Shown here piece after piece: positions 56,606 through 64,000 of a DNA stretch of 64,000 bases. A program made the position numbers and the translations under genes. The stretch's first letter is position 1. The number at the start of each line of letters is the position of its first letter. The notes beneath the pieces were generated by a model. It was not told the DNA's origin. It made no database searches and saw nothing but the letters and a program-made list of their open reading frames with translations. This stretch comes from Candidatus Pseudothioglobus singularis PS1 (GTDB lineage: Bacteria > Pseudomonadota > Gammaproteobacteria > PS1 > Pseudothioglobaceae), in assembly GCF_001281385.1 (NCBI RefSeq), contig NZ_CP006911.1, forward strand, positions 248,001 through 312,000, read 5' to 3'.

Positions 56606-58003
56606 ATGAAATACAGAATTGAATCAGATTTCTTGGGTGAAATGAAAATACCTAGTAATGCTTATTACGGTATTCATACCATGCGAGCAGTAGATAATTT
56701 TCCAATAGCTGACGTTGCAATTTCAGTTTACCCAAATATTGTAATAGCTTATGCCATGGTTAAACTGGCTTGTGCTCGTGCCAATAACCAGCTAGGATTA
56801 TTAGATAATGATATCTACCATCCAATAGTCGCTGCTTGTGAGAGGATTATCAATGGCGAGTTCCATGATCAGTTTATTGTTGAAATAATCCAGGGTGGTG
56901 CGGGAACCTCAACCAATATGAATGCTAATGAAGTTATTGCTAATGTTGCACTCGAGTTAATTGGGAAAGAAAAGGGTGACTATGAAACAATATCACCGCT
57001 TAATCATGTCAATATGTCACAGTCAACGAATGACACCTATCCGACAGCTTTATTGGTTGGATTTTTGAAAGAGTATGACCCTCTATTGGAGGCAATCAAA
57101 TCTCTCTCTGAGTCTTTTCATGCAAAAGGCGTCGAATTTGCCGACGTCATTAAAATGGGACGAACACAACTCCAAGATGCTGTTCCAATGAGTCTTGGAC
57201 AGGAATTTACTGCTTTCGGTAATACATTGCTAGATGATATTAAAAGACTTAATGAGATGTCTCAACTATTTTTGGAGGTCAATTTAGGTGCCACAGCTAT
57301 TGGAACAGGTATTAATAGTCATCTAGATTATCCAAAAATAGCGGTAGAAGCCTTGGCAGATTTATCTGGACTCCCTTTGGTTCTTGCTCCAAATCCAATT
57401 GCTGCAACATCTGATACCAGTGCTTTTGTGTCATTCTCTTCTGTTCTTAAGCGAGTGGCCATAAAGCTTTCAAAAATCTCTAATGATTTAAGATTACTCT
57501 CTTCCGGCCCAATTGCTGGTTTTAATGAAATCAATCTTCCAGCAGTTCAAGCAGGATCTTCAATTATGCCTGGAAAAGTTAATCCGGTAATTCCAGAGGC
57601 AGTCAATCAAACCGCTTTTCAGGTTATTGGAAATGATTTGGTCATTACATTAGCAGCAGAAGCTGGCCAAATGCAGCTCAATGCATTTGAACCTGTCTTA
57701 GCTGTTAATATTCTTCGTTCATTGCGCTACATGACTAATGCAATGGTCATGCTAAGAACAAAATGTGTCAATGGAATTACTGCGAATGTTGAAGTCTGCG
57801 CAAAATATGTTGAACAGAGTCCAGGTATAGCGACTTTCTTTACACCGCATTTAGGTTACAAAGAGTCAGCACGTATCGCTAAGAAATCACTTGCAGATGG
57901 AGTTACTGTGAGAGAAATCATCATTAAAGAAGGCTTGATGACTGAAGAACAGGTGAATGAAGTTTTGCATGTTGACAACCTCACAAAACCCAATATTCAA
58001 TAA
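56606..58003 (+). CDS. aspA: Aspartate ammonia-lyase
   Basis: 465 aa. It splits aspartate to fumarate and ammonia. The fumarase/aspartase signature GSSIMPGKVNPVIPEAVNQ lies near residue 317. The N-terminal region carries GGAGTSTNMNANEVIAN, which supports aspartase over fumarase C. It begins 33 bp after fadD on the same strand and may be co-transcribed, but no ribosome binding site is obvious. It adds fumarate to the TCA cycle. Confidence 0.92.
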   Translation: MKYRIESDFLGEMKIPSNAYYGIHTMRAVDNFPIADVAISVYPNIVIAYAMVKLACARANNQLGLLDNDIYHPIVAACERIINGEFHDQFIVEIIQGGAGTSTNMNANEVIANVALELIGKEKGDYETISPLNHVNMSQSTNDTYPTALLVGFLKEYDPLLEAIKSLSESFHAKGVEFADVIKMGRTQLQDAVPMSLGQEFTAFGNTLLDDIKRLNEMSQLFLEVNLGATAIGTGINSHLDYPKIAVEALADLSGLPLVLAPNPIAATSDTSAFVSFSSVLKRVAIKLSKISNDLRLLSSGPIAGFNEINLPAVQAGSSIMPGKVNPVIPEAVNQTAFQVIGNDLVITLAAEAGQMQLNAFEPVLAVNILRSLRYMTNAMVMLRTKCVNGITANVEVCAKYVEQSPGIATFFTPHLGYKESARIAKKSLADGVTVREIIIKEGLMTEEQVNEVLHVDNLTKPNIQ

Positions 58004-58005
58004 TT

Positions 58006-58022
58006 TCGTTATCGTATAACGA
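58006..58022. other. Perfect palindrome behind aspA
   Basis: TCGTTAT-CGT-ATAACGA is a perfect 17-bp palindrome 3 bases after the aspA stop, with a TATAAT at 58027-58032. It could be a weak transcript end or an operator for a tdk promoter. No U-run follows that would clearly mark a terminator. Confidence 0.45.
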
Positions 58023-58102
58023 GTATTATAATTTCAAATGTATTTATTCTTAGTTTGGAATAAGTACAGTAAGAGTTATTTTCAATAATTAGAGGCAATA
58101 TT

Positions 58103-58684
58103 TTGGCTAAGCTATACTTTTATTATTCTGCAATGAATGCTGGTAAATCAACTTCCCTTCTTCAGTCAGCATACAACTATAAAGAGAGGGGCATGACTCC
58201 TCTTATTCTTTCTGCAGCAATTGACAATCGTTATAGTGTAGGAAAAGTTACTTCAAGAATTGGTCTTGAAGCAGAGGCGCATCTCTTTCATAAAAATGAT
58301 GACTTATTCAAAATTCTTTCTGAACAAAATCTTAAAGAGCCTATTGATTGTGTTTTGATTGATGAAAGTCAATTCCTTAGTAGAGAGCAAGTCATGCAAT
58401 TGGCAAAAGCTGTTGATAGCTTTGATGTTCCAGTTTTGTGTTATGGAATTCGCACAGACTTTCGTGGAGAGCTTTTTCCTGGCAGTCAACATCTCCTTGC
58501 ATGGGCCGATAATCTCATTGAATTGAAGACCATTTGTCACTGTGGAAGTAAGGCAACGATGGTGGTTCGTATTGATGAAAATGGAAACGTTATTGAGGAT
58601 GGAGATCAGGTGGTTATTGGTGGTAATGATCGATACCAGTCGATGTGCAGAAAGCACTTTGCCGAACATATTTGGAAAAGCTGA
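58103..58684 (+). CDS. tdk: Thymidine kinase
   Basis: 193 aa, TTG start at 58103, with AGAGG seven bases upstream. The P-loop SAMNAGKST lies at residues 9-17, and the DESQF-type segment (VLIDESQFL) follows. Zinc ligands appear in [13 protein letters not shown] and MCRKHF. It phosphorylates thymidine for DNA precursor salvage. The first ATG downstream falls inside the P-loop, so the TTG is needed. It stands alone between aspA and the TauE-type gene. Confidence 0.95.
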   Translation: MAKLYFYYSAMNAGKSTSLLQSAYNYKERGMTPLILSAAIDNRYSVGKVTSRIGLEAEAHLFHKNDDLFKILSEQNLKEPIDCVLIDESQFLSREQVMQLAKAVDSFDVPVLCYGIRTDFRGELFPGSQHLLAWADNLIELKTICHCGSKATMVVRIDENGNVIEDGDQVVIGGNDRYQSMCRKHFAEHIWKS

Positions 58685-58708
58685 TCGCTAGTAAACAGAC
58701 TATATGCT

Positions 58709-59494
58709 ATGAGTGAGCTAACTATCCTCTTTTTATTGCTAGGCTCTTTTTCAGGTTTTGTAGCAGGTCTGCTTGGTATTGGTGGTGGCCTAATAATTGT
58801 GCCAATACTCCTGTATTTATTAGCACCATCAATTGATCAATCAATCTTAATGCATACTTCAATTGGTACTGCACTAGCGGTCATTGTCTTTACATCTATC
58901 TCAAGTCTTTATGCGCACCATCGTCATGGGGCTATTCTTTGGAGAAACTTTGTTAAGCTTACTCCAACAATTTTAGTGGGCTCTTATAGTGGTGCTATTT
59001 TGGCTAAATATTTAAGCTTTGATTTTCTAAGGGTGTTCTTTGCCTTATTTGAAATTTGTGTTGCTTTAATTATGTGGTTCGGCATTAGCGCATCCGGCCA
59101 TGCTGATAAGTTGTCAAGGTGGGTTTGGTCATTCGCGGGGTACGTTATAGGTTTGATTTCAGCCATGGTTGGGATTGGTGGAGGAACAATGACTACCCCA
59201 TTCTTGGTGTATAACAATATTCAAATAAAAAATGCAATTGCTACTTCTGCAGCGGTAGGAATGCCTATTGCTATTGCTGGAAGCATTGGTTTTATGGTAG
59301 CTGGTTCATCTCAAGTTCTTCAAACTGGCGGTATTGGTTTTGTAAACTTTGAAGCGTTAATTACAATCGCTGCTTCAAGTGTTTTTTTTGCTCCATTAGG
59401 AGCAAAAGTGACGCACCTCATAGATAGCAATAAACTCAAAAAAGGGTTCTCAATTTTCTTGGCCTTTCTTGCAGCAATGGTTATTTTATTTTAA
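58709..59494 (+). CDS. TauE/SafE-family (TSUP) sulfite/sulfonate exporter-like protein
   Basis: 261 aa with about eight membrane segments in two similar halves. The repeated signatures are GLLGIGGGLIIVPILLYLL and MVGIGGGTMTTPFLV. Family members export sulfite, sulfoacetate or related compounds and some carry other substrates. In a sulfur oxidiser it could remove sulfite, but it is 44 kb from the apr genes and the link is only a suggestion. Confidence 0.9.
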   Translation: MSELTILFLLLGSFSGFVAGLLGIGGGLIIVPILLYLLAPSIDQSILMHTSIGTALAVIVFTSISSLYAHHRHGAILWRNFVKLTPTILVGSYSGAILAKYLSFDFLRVFFALFEICVALIMWFGISASGHADKLSRWVWSFAGYVIGLISAMVGIGGGTMTTPFLVYNNIQIKNAIATSAAVGMPIAIAGSIGFMVAGSSQVLQTGGIGFVNFEALITIAASSVFFAPLGAKVTHLIDSNKLKKGFSIFLAFLAAMVILF

Positions 59495-59518
59495 ATAAAG
59501 ATTTTCTTTTGAAATGAG

Positions 59519-59893
59519 TTATGACTCATCACCAGCAAAATTTAAAGCAACTGAGTTTATACAGTAACGCTTTCCAGTGGGCTGAGGTCCATCGGGAAAA
59601 ACATGGCCTAAATGAGCATCACATGAGGAGCATCTTACTTCAATTCTCATATGACCTAGTGAATCATCTTCTAGCTGCTTTACACATTCACTGTTGGCGA
59701 GTTCATAAAAGCTTGGCCAGCCACTTCCTGAGTCAAATTTAGTGCTAGATTCGAATAAAAGTGCGTCGCAACAGATGCAGTGATAGTGACCAGTTTCACT
59801 ATGGTTATAGTACTCACCAGAGAACGGTGGCTCTGTTCCACATTCTTGAGTGATATGATAGGCTTCGGGTGATAAATTATTCTTTTTGTCCAT
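59519..59893 (-). CDS. msrB: Peptide-methionine (R)-S-oxide reductase
   Basis: 124 aa from the ATG at 59893. Zinc ligands are in CICCDALLF and CSSCDAHLGH, FDSGSGWPSF is intact, and the catalytic Cys is in RYCINSVAL. It repairs oxidised methionine. A longer frame to 59929 would add 12 residues without family similarity. The chosen ATG lies seven bases behind a TATAAT box, with no ribosome binding site, which suggests a leaderless transcript. Divergent from cca. Confidence 0.95.
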   Translation of the reverse strand: MDKKNNLSPEAYHITQECGTEPPFSGEYYNHSETGHYHCICCDALLFESSTKFDSGSGWPSFYELANSECVKQLEDDSLGHMRIEVRCSSCDAHLGHVFPDGPQPTGKRYCINSVALNFAGDES

Positions 59894-59899
59894 TCGTGT

Positions 59900-59929
59900 A
59901 TTATAAGAGAAATTTAAGATCAACATCAA
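59900..59929 (-). promoter_or_regulatory. Probable promoter of msrB, start site at the ATG
   Basis: On the minus strand TTGATG (59929-59924), an 18-base spacer and TATAAT (59905-59900). Six bases later comes the A of the msrB ATG (59893), the normal distance from -10 to the first transcribed base. Confidence 0.6.
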
Positions 59930-59947
59930 TATCTAAAGTTAATATTT

Positions 59948-61027
59948 ATGAAAGAATTTTTAGTCGGTGGTGCAATACGGGATAGAATTCTTGGTATCGC
60001 TAACGAGTCAACAGAAAAAGACTTTGTTGTAGTTGGGTCGTCTCCAGAAGAGATGAGTTCATTAGGATTTCGTCAGGTTGGGAAAGAGTTTCCAGTATTC
60101 CTTCATCCTGAAACGAAGGATGAGTATGCTCTGGCTCGTATAGAACGAAAGATTGGTAGGGGTTATAAGGGTTTTGCTTTTGATACAGCAAACTCTGTGA
60201 CTTTAGAGCAGGATCTCTCTAGAAGAGATCTTACCATTAACGCCATAGCTCAAAATAAGGATGGAACTGGAGAATATATCGATCCCTTTGATGGAATTGA
60301 GGATTTAAAGCAGAAGAAACTTCGCCATGTATCTGATGCATTTACCGAGGATCCAGTGAGGGTTCTTAGGACGGCAAGATTTGCATCACGATTTGATTAT
60401 CTTGGTTTTACAGTAGATCCTAAAACTCTTGACTTAATGAGAAAGATGGTCACTTCAGGTGAGGTAGATGCGCTTACTCCAGAGCGAGTTTTTAAGGAGA
60501 TATCTCTTTCGATGGAGTCAAAGTCACCTTCAGTTTTCTTTGAACTTTTAATGGAGTCAGGCGCCTACCAAAGATTGTTTCCAATGCTGGAAGTTGTTCA
60601 AAATCAAAATTTTCAGATGCTAGATGTGCCAGATCAGAATCCTGAAGTAAACTTCGCTCTCTGGCTATCTAATCAAAGCAGTACTAATATTGATTTGCTC
60701 TGCGAGCACCTTAAGTGCCCAAAAGATTTTCAGCAAATTGCTGAGCTTGTATCGACATGGCATCAATTTGCATCTGAATTCCTAAATCATAGTCCTCAAG
60801 ACGTATTAAATTTCTTTCTTAAAAGTGATGGGTTAAGGCGACAAAAGAGGTTTGAAATTATTCTTACCGTTTTTGATAATCTTGGGATAAATACAGACCA
60901 AATTGTTCAATTACAAGTTCTACTTAATTCAATAAAGATTTCAGATTTAAAAAATCTGAATATTGCTCAAGAGCTATTAGAAGAAAGGTTATCAGTTATT
61001 ACTAGATTTCTCAAATCTGCAAAGTAG
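59948..61027 (+). CDS. cca: CCA-adding tRNA nucleotidyltransferase, class II
   Basis: 359 aa. The N-terminal nucleotidyltransferase domain has FLVGGAIRDRILG, then TEKDFVVVGSSPEEM, GKEFPVFLHPETKDEYALAR and SRRDLTINAIAQ. The next helices have DPVRVLRTARFASRF and LTPERVFKE. The E. coli metal-binding pair Asp21-x-Asp23 appears here as Glu23-x-Asp25. There is no C-terminal HD phosphohydrolase domain. It maintains the tRNA 3' CCA. The last 36 bp overlap the convergent nuclease gene. Confidence 0.96.
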   Translation: MKEFLVGGAIRDRILGIANESTEKDFVVVGSSPEEMSSLGFRQVGKEFPVFLHPETKDEYALARIERKIGRGYKGFAFDTANSVTLEQDLSRRDLTINAIAQNKDGTGEYIDPFDGIEDLKQKKLRHVSDAFTEDPVRVLRTARFASRFDYLGFTVDPKTLDLMRKMVTSGEVDALTPERVFKEISLSMESKSPSVFFELLMESGAYQRLFPMLEVVQNQNFQMLDVPDQNPEVNFALWLSNQSSTNIDLLCEHLKCPKDFQQIAELVSTWHQFASEFLNHSPQDVLNFFLKSDGLRRQKRFEIILTVFDNLGINTDQIVQLQVLLNSIKISDLKNLNIAQELLEERLSVITRFLKSAK

Positions 61028-63496
61028 GTCATAATCACAGTAATCACAGGCATTGGATGTGGGTAAAACTTCAGCAACCCCTTCTTGAAATTTTTGACTT
61101 GCTGAATTGAGTTCTAGCTCCCACTCAGAAAGCTGTTCATTCCACTCTGGCATTCTTCTAATCGCTTGTTGACTTAATGGTAGATCAAATTTATTTTTTG
61201 TTATTGCCTTAAATTGACAATCTTTTGAGTTAACAGTTGCAAAGGCGATCCCAGCTACTGGATTAGTAATGGCGTAGATTGGAAGTTGAGCCTGATCTAA
61301 AGGATCGCCAGTTAGCTGACTTAAATTGACGTTCTGACCTGTTTTATAATCAATGATGAGATTTGTACCATCTTTCATTTGATCCATTCGATCTATTCGA
61401 GTAGAAAATTGAAGACCATTAACATCAACTTTGGACTCTGACTCTGTCTTGATGACTTTAAAGTATTCTCGATTTTTCTCAAGCTTAATATATTCATTAA
61501 TAATTTTTGTAAGCCTTTCCTTTTCAATTGATTTAAAGTTTGATTGAGAAATTAAATGAATGGCTGAATTAATATGTTTGTTAATTTCTTCCTGAAGTTT
61601 GTCTTCAGGTAAGTTTTTTAAATCGGAACTAGATGGTATTGCATTGAAAAAATTCTCTAATATTTTATGAACAAGGCTGCCCTGCTCAATTCTACTGAGA
61701 CCAATCTGAGGTTCATTAAATTCTTGAATATTTAGTCTACTAACAAACCCTTTGAAGCTACAACTTATTTGATCTTGGAGGGTGCTGACACCTCTTTTAA
61801 TTTCAAAATTATCTATCTCTGGCGCAATAAAATCATCTACTAATTCCATTTCTTTTGGTAGCGTTTCATGAACTATAACATTAGGATAATCCTCAAAATC
61901 TATATAAGGTGATGGGAGCTCATCGCGATTATTAGAGGTTTTGGAATAGCTAATTATTAGACTGCTACTAAGGTTTAATAAGTTGTCAAGAGTTACCTCA
62001 CTTTCTTTACTGATGAGTGTGAAGCTTGTCTTTGGCAAACAATATTCAATAGAAGTTTTAGGAGGAATGAATAGGGGCATTTGTATTTTTCCTGGAAGGA
62101 AGTCGCTAGTCATACTGGAGATCCAAGCATAATCAAAGAATAATCCTTCAGCTTCCAATGAACCTAATATGTAAATATTAGCAGGACCACTTTGAGGCTG
62201 GAATATAACTGCATTCATATGGGCAGTTAAAATTTCTATCACATCTTCAAGAGATGATTTTTTGTAAAATGTTGACATCTTATTAAGGATCAAGCTTTCC
62301 ACTTGATACTTTTCAAAAATTTGATACTCACTACTTGAAAGTGTTCGATCTGAAACAAAGCCGCAAAGAAGTAGTATTGAGTTGACTGCCTCTAATGAAT
62401 CCTCTAAAGCTAATTTATTCGCAAATTCAAGTGTGCTGATTGAAATAAAAATCTCTTTGAGCAATGAAGAGTCAGTACACAACTCAATAACTTTTTTTGA
62501 TTTACTTTTTTTAGAGTCAATTTTTAGAATTTTATTCACAAGCAGTGCGCGATTATTTTGCTCACTTCGTGCGCCTTTGATATATGGTGATGTAATTACC
62601 TGAATTAACAATTCATGTTCGACAACACCATTAATAAGTTGAGAAGATAACTTCGTTATGGAAAAAAGATTTTTAATTAGAGGATAATTGCCAAGCGGAA
62701 TTCCCAAAGATATGTTGTAGGGCTTTTGATGAGTTTCAATGAGGTGAGATGAGAACTCAAGATCAAAGGATGATTTCACTAGATGTTGCAAGTCATTTAA
62801 ATTAGGGATGACAATACCAATTTTTTTTTCTGGATTATTGAGATTGATTTCTCTGGCCCATTTTGCTATTGTTTTTAATTCAGACTCTTGATCAGTGAAT
62901 GAATAATTCTGTGAATGATTCATTATTTTACGACTTGAGAGTGGTAAGCAATTAAGAGCTTTGAAGAGCAGTCTTTGCTCGGGTGTTGGCTCATTGAAAC
63001 CATATTGATAATATTGCCCTTCACTGTCTAGTGTGCTCTTAAAATTGCCCAAAGACAAGTTAAAAATATCAGTTTGATCTATGCAAAGATTGTTGTCTTT
63101 AAATTTTTCATATCTATCGATTAATTCAACGTAAAGCTTAGATGTAATGGATGGAAAAGTTTTTATTTCAGCAACTGAAATGCCATAGCTCTTAGAGAGT
63201 CTGTAGCATTTAATTAATTCATCAATAAAAGTGTCAGGATTTTTAACAGAACTATCTTTGCAAAATTTTTTTAACATGAACCTTAACTCAAGTTGGCTTA
63301 GTAGGCGATATTCTTTTGTTGGATGATTAGATCTCCAGAACTTTTCAACCCAAGATTGATAAGAGAATATTTTTGGCATTTTGGAAGTGCCACTTATAAG
63401 CGCCATTGATTGCTTAATAGCAAGGGCTTGACGATTATTCGCAGCAATAATCGTATCTTTTGACTGAATAGCTGAGAGATCTATATTAACTCTCAT
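60992..63496 (-). CDS. PD-(D/E)XK nuclease protein of AddB/RecB type with Fe-S cysteines
   Basis: 834 aa. The C-terminal nuclease domain shows [12 protein letters not shown], then [11 protein letters not shown] (motif D-x-K). Four cysteines suited to an Fe-S cluster are placed as in AddB: one in QISCSFKGF and three in [15 protein letters not shown]. The N-terminal region resembles a UvrD-like fold, but there is no Walker A motif ([15 protein letters not shown] in its place). It matches the widespread class of probable DNA repair proteins in beta- and gammaproteobacteria. It overlaps engB by 11 bp upstream and cca by 36 bp antisense. The partner helicase is not adjacent. Confidence 0.85.
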   Translation of the reverse strand: MRVNIDLSAIQSKDTIIAANNRQALAIKQSMALISGTSKMPKIFSYQSWVEKFWRSNHPTKEYRLLSQLELRFMLKKFCKDSSVKNPDTFIDELIKCYRLSKSYGISVAEIKTFPSITSKLYVELIDRYEKFKDNNLCIDQTDIFNLSLGNFKSTLDSEGQYYQYGFNEPTPEQRLLFKALNCLPLSSRKIMNHSQNYSFTDQESELKTIAKWAREINLNNPEKKIGIVIPNLNDLQHLVKSSFDLEFSSHLIETHQKPYNISLGIPLGNYPLIKNLFSITKLSSQLINGVVEHELLIQVITSPYIKGARSEQNNRALLVNKILKIDSKKSKSKKVIELCTDSSLLKEIFISISTLEFANKLALEDSLEAVNSILLLCGFVSDRTLSSSEYQIFEKYQVESLILNKMSTFYKKSSLEDVIEILTAHMNAVIFQPQSGPANIYILGSLEAEGLFFDYAWISSMTSDFLPGKIQMPLFIPPKTSIEYCLPKTSFTLISKESEVTLDNLLNLSSSLIISYSKTSNNRDELPSPYIDFEDYPNVIVHETLPKEMELVDDFIAPEIDNFEIKRGVSTLQDQISCSFKGFVSRLNIQEFNEPQIGLSRIEQGSLVHKILENFFNAIPSSSDLKNLPEDKLQEEINKHINSAIHLISQSNFKSIEKERLTKIINEYIKLEKNREYFKVIKTESESKVDVNGLQFSTRIDRMDQMKDGTNLIIDYKTGQNVNLSQLTGDPLDQAQLPIYAITNPVAGIAFATVNSKDCQFKAITKNKFDLPLSQQAIRRMPEWNEQLSEWELELNSASQKFQEGVAEVLPTSNACDYCDYDLLCRFEKSSNN

Positions 63497-64000
63497 TATT
63501 CATTTCAAATACCTTGTCTAAATACATACAGAGTTCAGGAACACCTTCCTTTTTTAAAGATGAGAAAAGCTGGACATTAACTGAAGGAAAATCTTTGACC
63601 GCTTTCATAACTGAGAGTCTAGCGGAACTTGCAGCACCCTTTTTTAATTTATCAGATTTAGTTAATAAGATGTTTACTGAGACTTTACTGTTGATACACC
63701 ATTCCAACATCATTTGGTCGAAAGGCTTAAGAGGATGGCGACAATCCATTACCAGTATAGCGGCCTTGATACATTTACGATTATCAAAGTATTGACTCAT
63801 ATTTTGATGCCAATCCCGCTTAACTGAATCCGGAACTTTGGCGTAGCCATAACCTGGCAGGTCAACAAGTCTTCGTTCATTATCAAGCTCAAAGAAAACA
63901 AGGTGCTGAGTTCTGCCCGGTGTCCTGCTGACTTTAGCCAATTTCTTTTGTTCAGTGAGTGTGTTGATTGCACTGGATTTTCCTGCATTAGAGCGGCCTG
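63486..64000 (-). CDS. engB: Ribosome biogenesis GTPase EngB (YihA/YsxC), 5' end outside the window
   Basis: The visible 171 residues run to the window edge without a start. They include [12 protein letters not shown] (G1/P-loop, at 63999-63964), TPGRTQ (G2), [10 protein letters not shown] (G3), [10 protein letters not shown] (G4) and [11 protein letters not shown] (G5 region). EngB is needed for 50S subunit assembly. The TTG at 63941 is an internal Leu codon, not a start. It is upstream of the nuclease gene and overlaps it by 11 bp. Confidence 0.95.
   Translation of the reverse strand, partial: GRSNAGKSSAINTLTEQKKLAKVSRTPGRTQHLVFFELDNERRLVDLPGYGYAKVPDSVKRDWHQNMSQYFDNRKCIKAAILVMDCRHPLKPFDQMMLEWCINSKVSVNILLTKSDKLKKGAASSARLSVMKAVKDFPSVNVQLFSSLKKEGVPELCMYLDKVFEMNNES

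Noticed and set aside
59894-59929. Longer N-terminus for msrB
   Set aside because: The residues are not conserved and the region overlaps the predicted promoter. No ribosome binding site supports it.

Overview
The window is a contiguous piece of a low-GC gammaproteobacterial chromosome. The gene set fits a marine sulfur oxidiser of the SUP05/Candidatus Thioglobus group or a related thiotrophic symbiont lineage. The evidence is AprM-AprB-AprA plus Sat for oxidising sulfite to sulfate via APS, proteobacterial EF-P/EpmA, FadE and type-B PutA, and a typical str-S10-spc-alpha ribosomal cluster. The genus is an inference; no 16S gene is present.

Layout. 1-5.0 kb: soluble RnfB-like ferredoxin, queA, an MFS exporter and sucCD. 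5.1-9.2 kb: efp with its lysyltransferase gene epmA, a YcgN-type cysteine protein, a DUF2914 protein, argG and a phosphoesterase. 9.2-14.6 kb (minus strand): sat and aprMBA, followed by an unknown 116-aa protein and an FKBP-type isomerase. 14.9-17.7 kb: azlCD and a SulP anion transporter. 17.7-23.0 kb: tRNA-Cys, tRNA-Gly and tRNA-Arg around pgsA, then murF, murE and kdsD, all on the minus strand, and a divergent small tyrosine phosphatase. 23.0-41.8 kb: rpsL-rpsG-fusA-tuf, a terminator, the S10 and spc genes through secY-rpmJ, an internal promoter, the alpha operon, then rpsU and yqeY. 41.8-58.0 kb: an organic-substrate section with an Lrp regulator divergent from putA, an AraC regulator divergent from a six-gene fatty-acid oxidation operon, and aspA. 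58.1-64.0 kb: tdk, a TauE-type exporter, msrB, cca, an AddB/RecB-family nuclease protein and the 3' part of engB, which runs off the window end.

How it fits together. AprAB and Sat yield ATP from sulfite, with AprM as the likely quinone-side anchor; nearby SulP and TauE-type carriers could move sulfate or sulfite. sucCD, putA, the fad operon and aspA feed the TCA cycle, which suggests mixotrophy rather than strict autotrophy.

I found no CRISPR array, insertion sequence, prophage, attachment site or obvious foreign island, and no gene-free stretch longer than 300 bases. The window is mainly core genome. I did not find a clearly new biological system. The points most worth checking are low-complexity tails on three ribosomal proteins, a tRNA-Gly unit closed by a terminator just before tRNA-Cys, a probable leaderless msrB, a cysteine tail on SulP, the unknown gene behind aprA, and a helicase-degenerate Fe-S nuclease.
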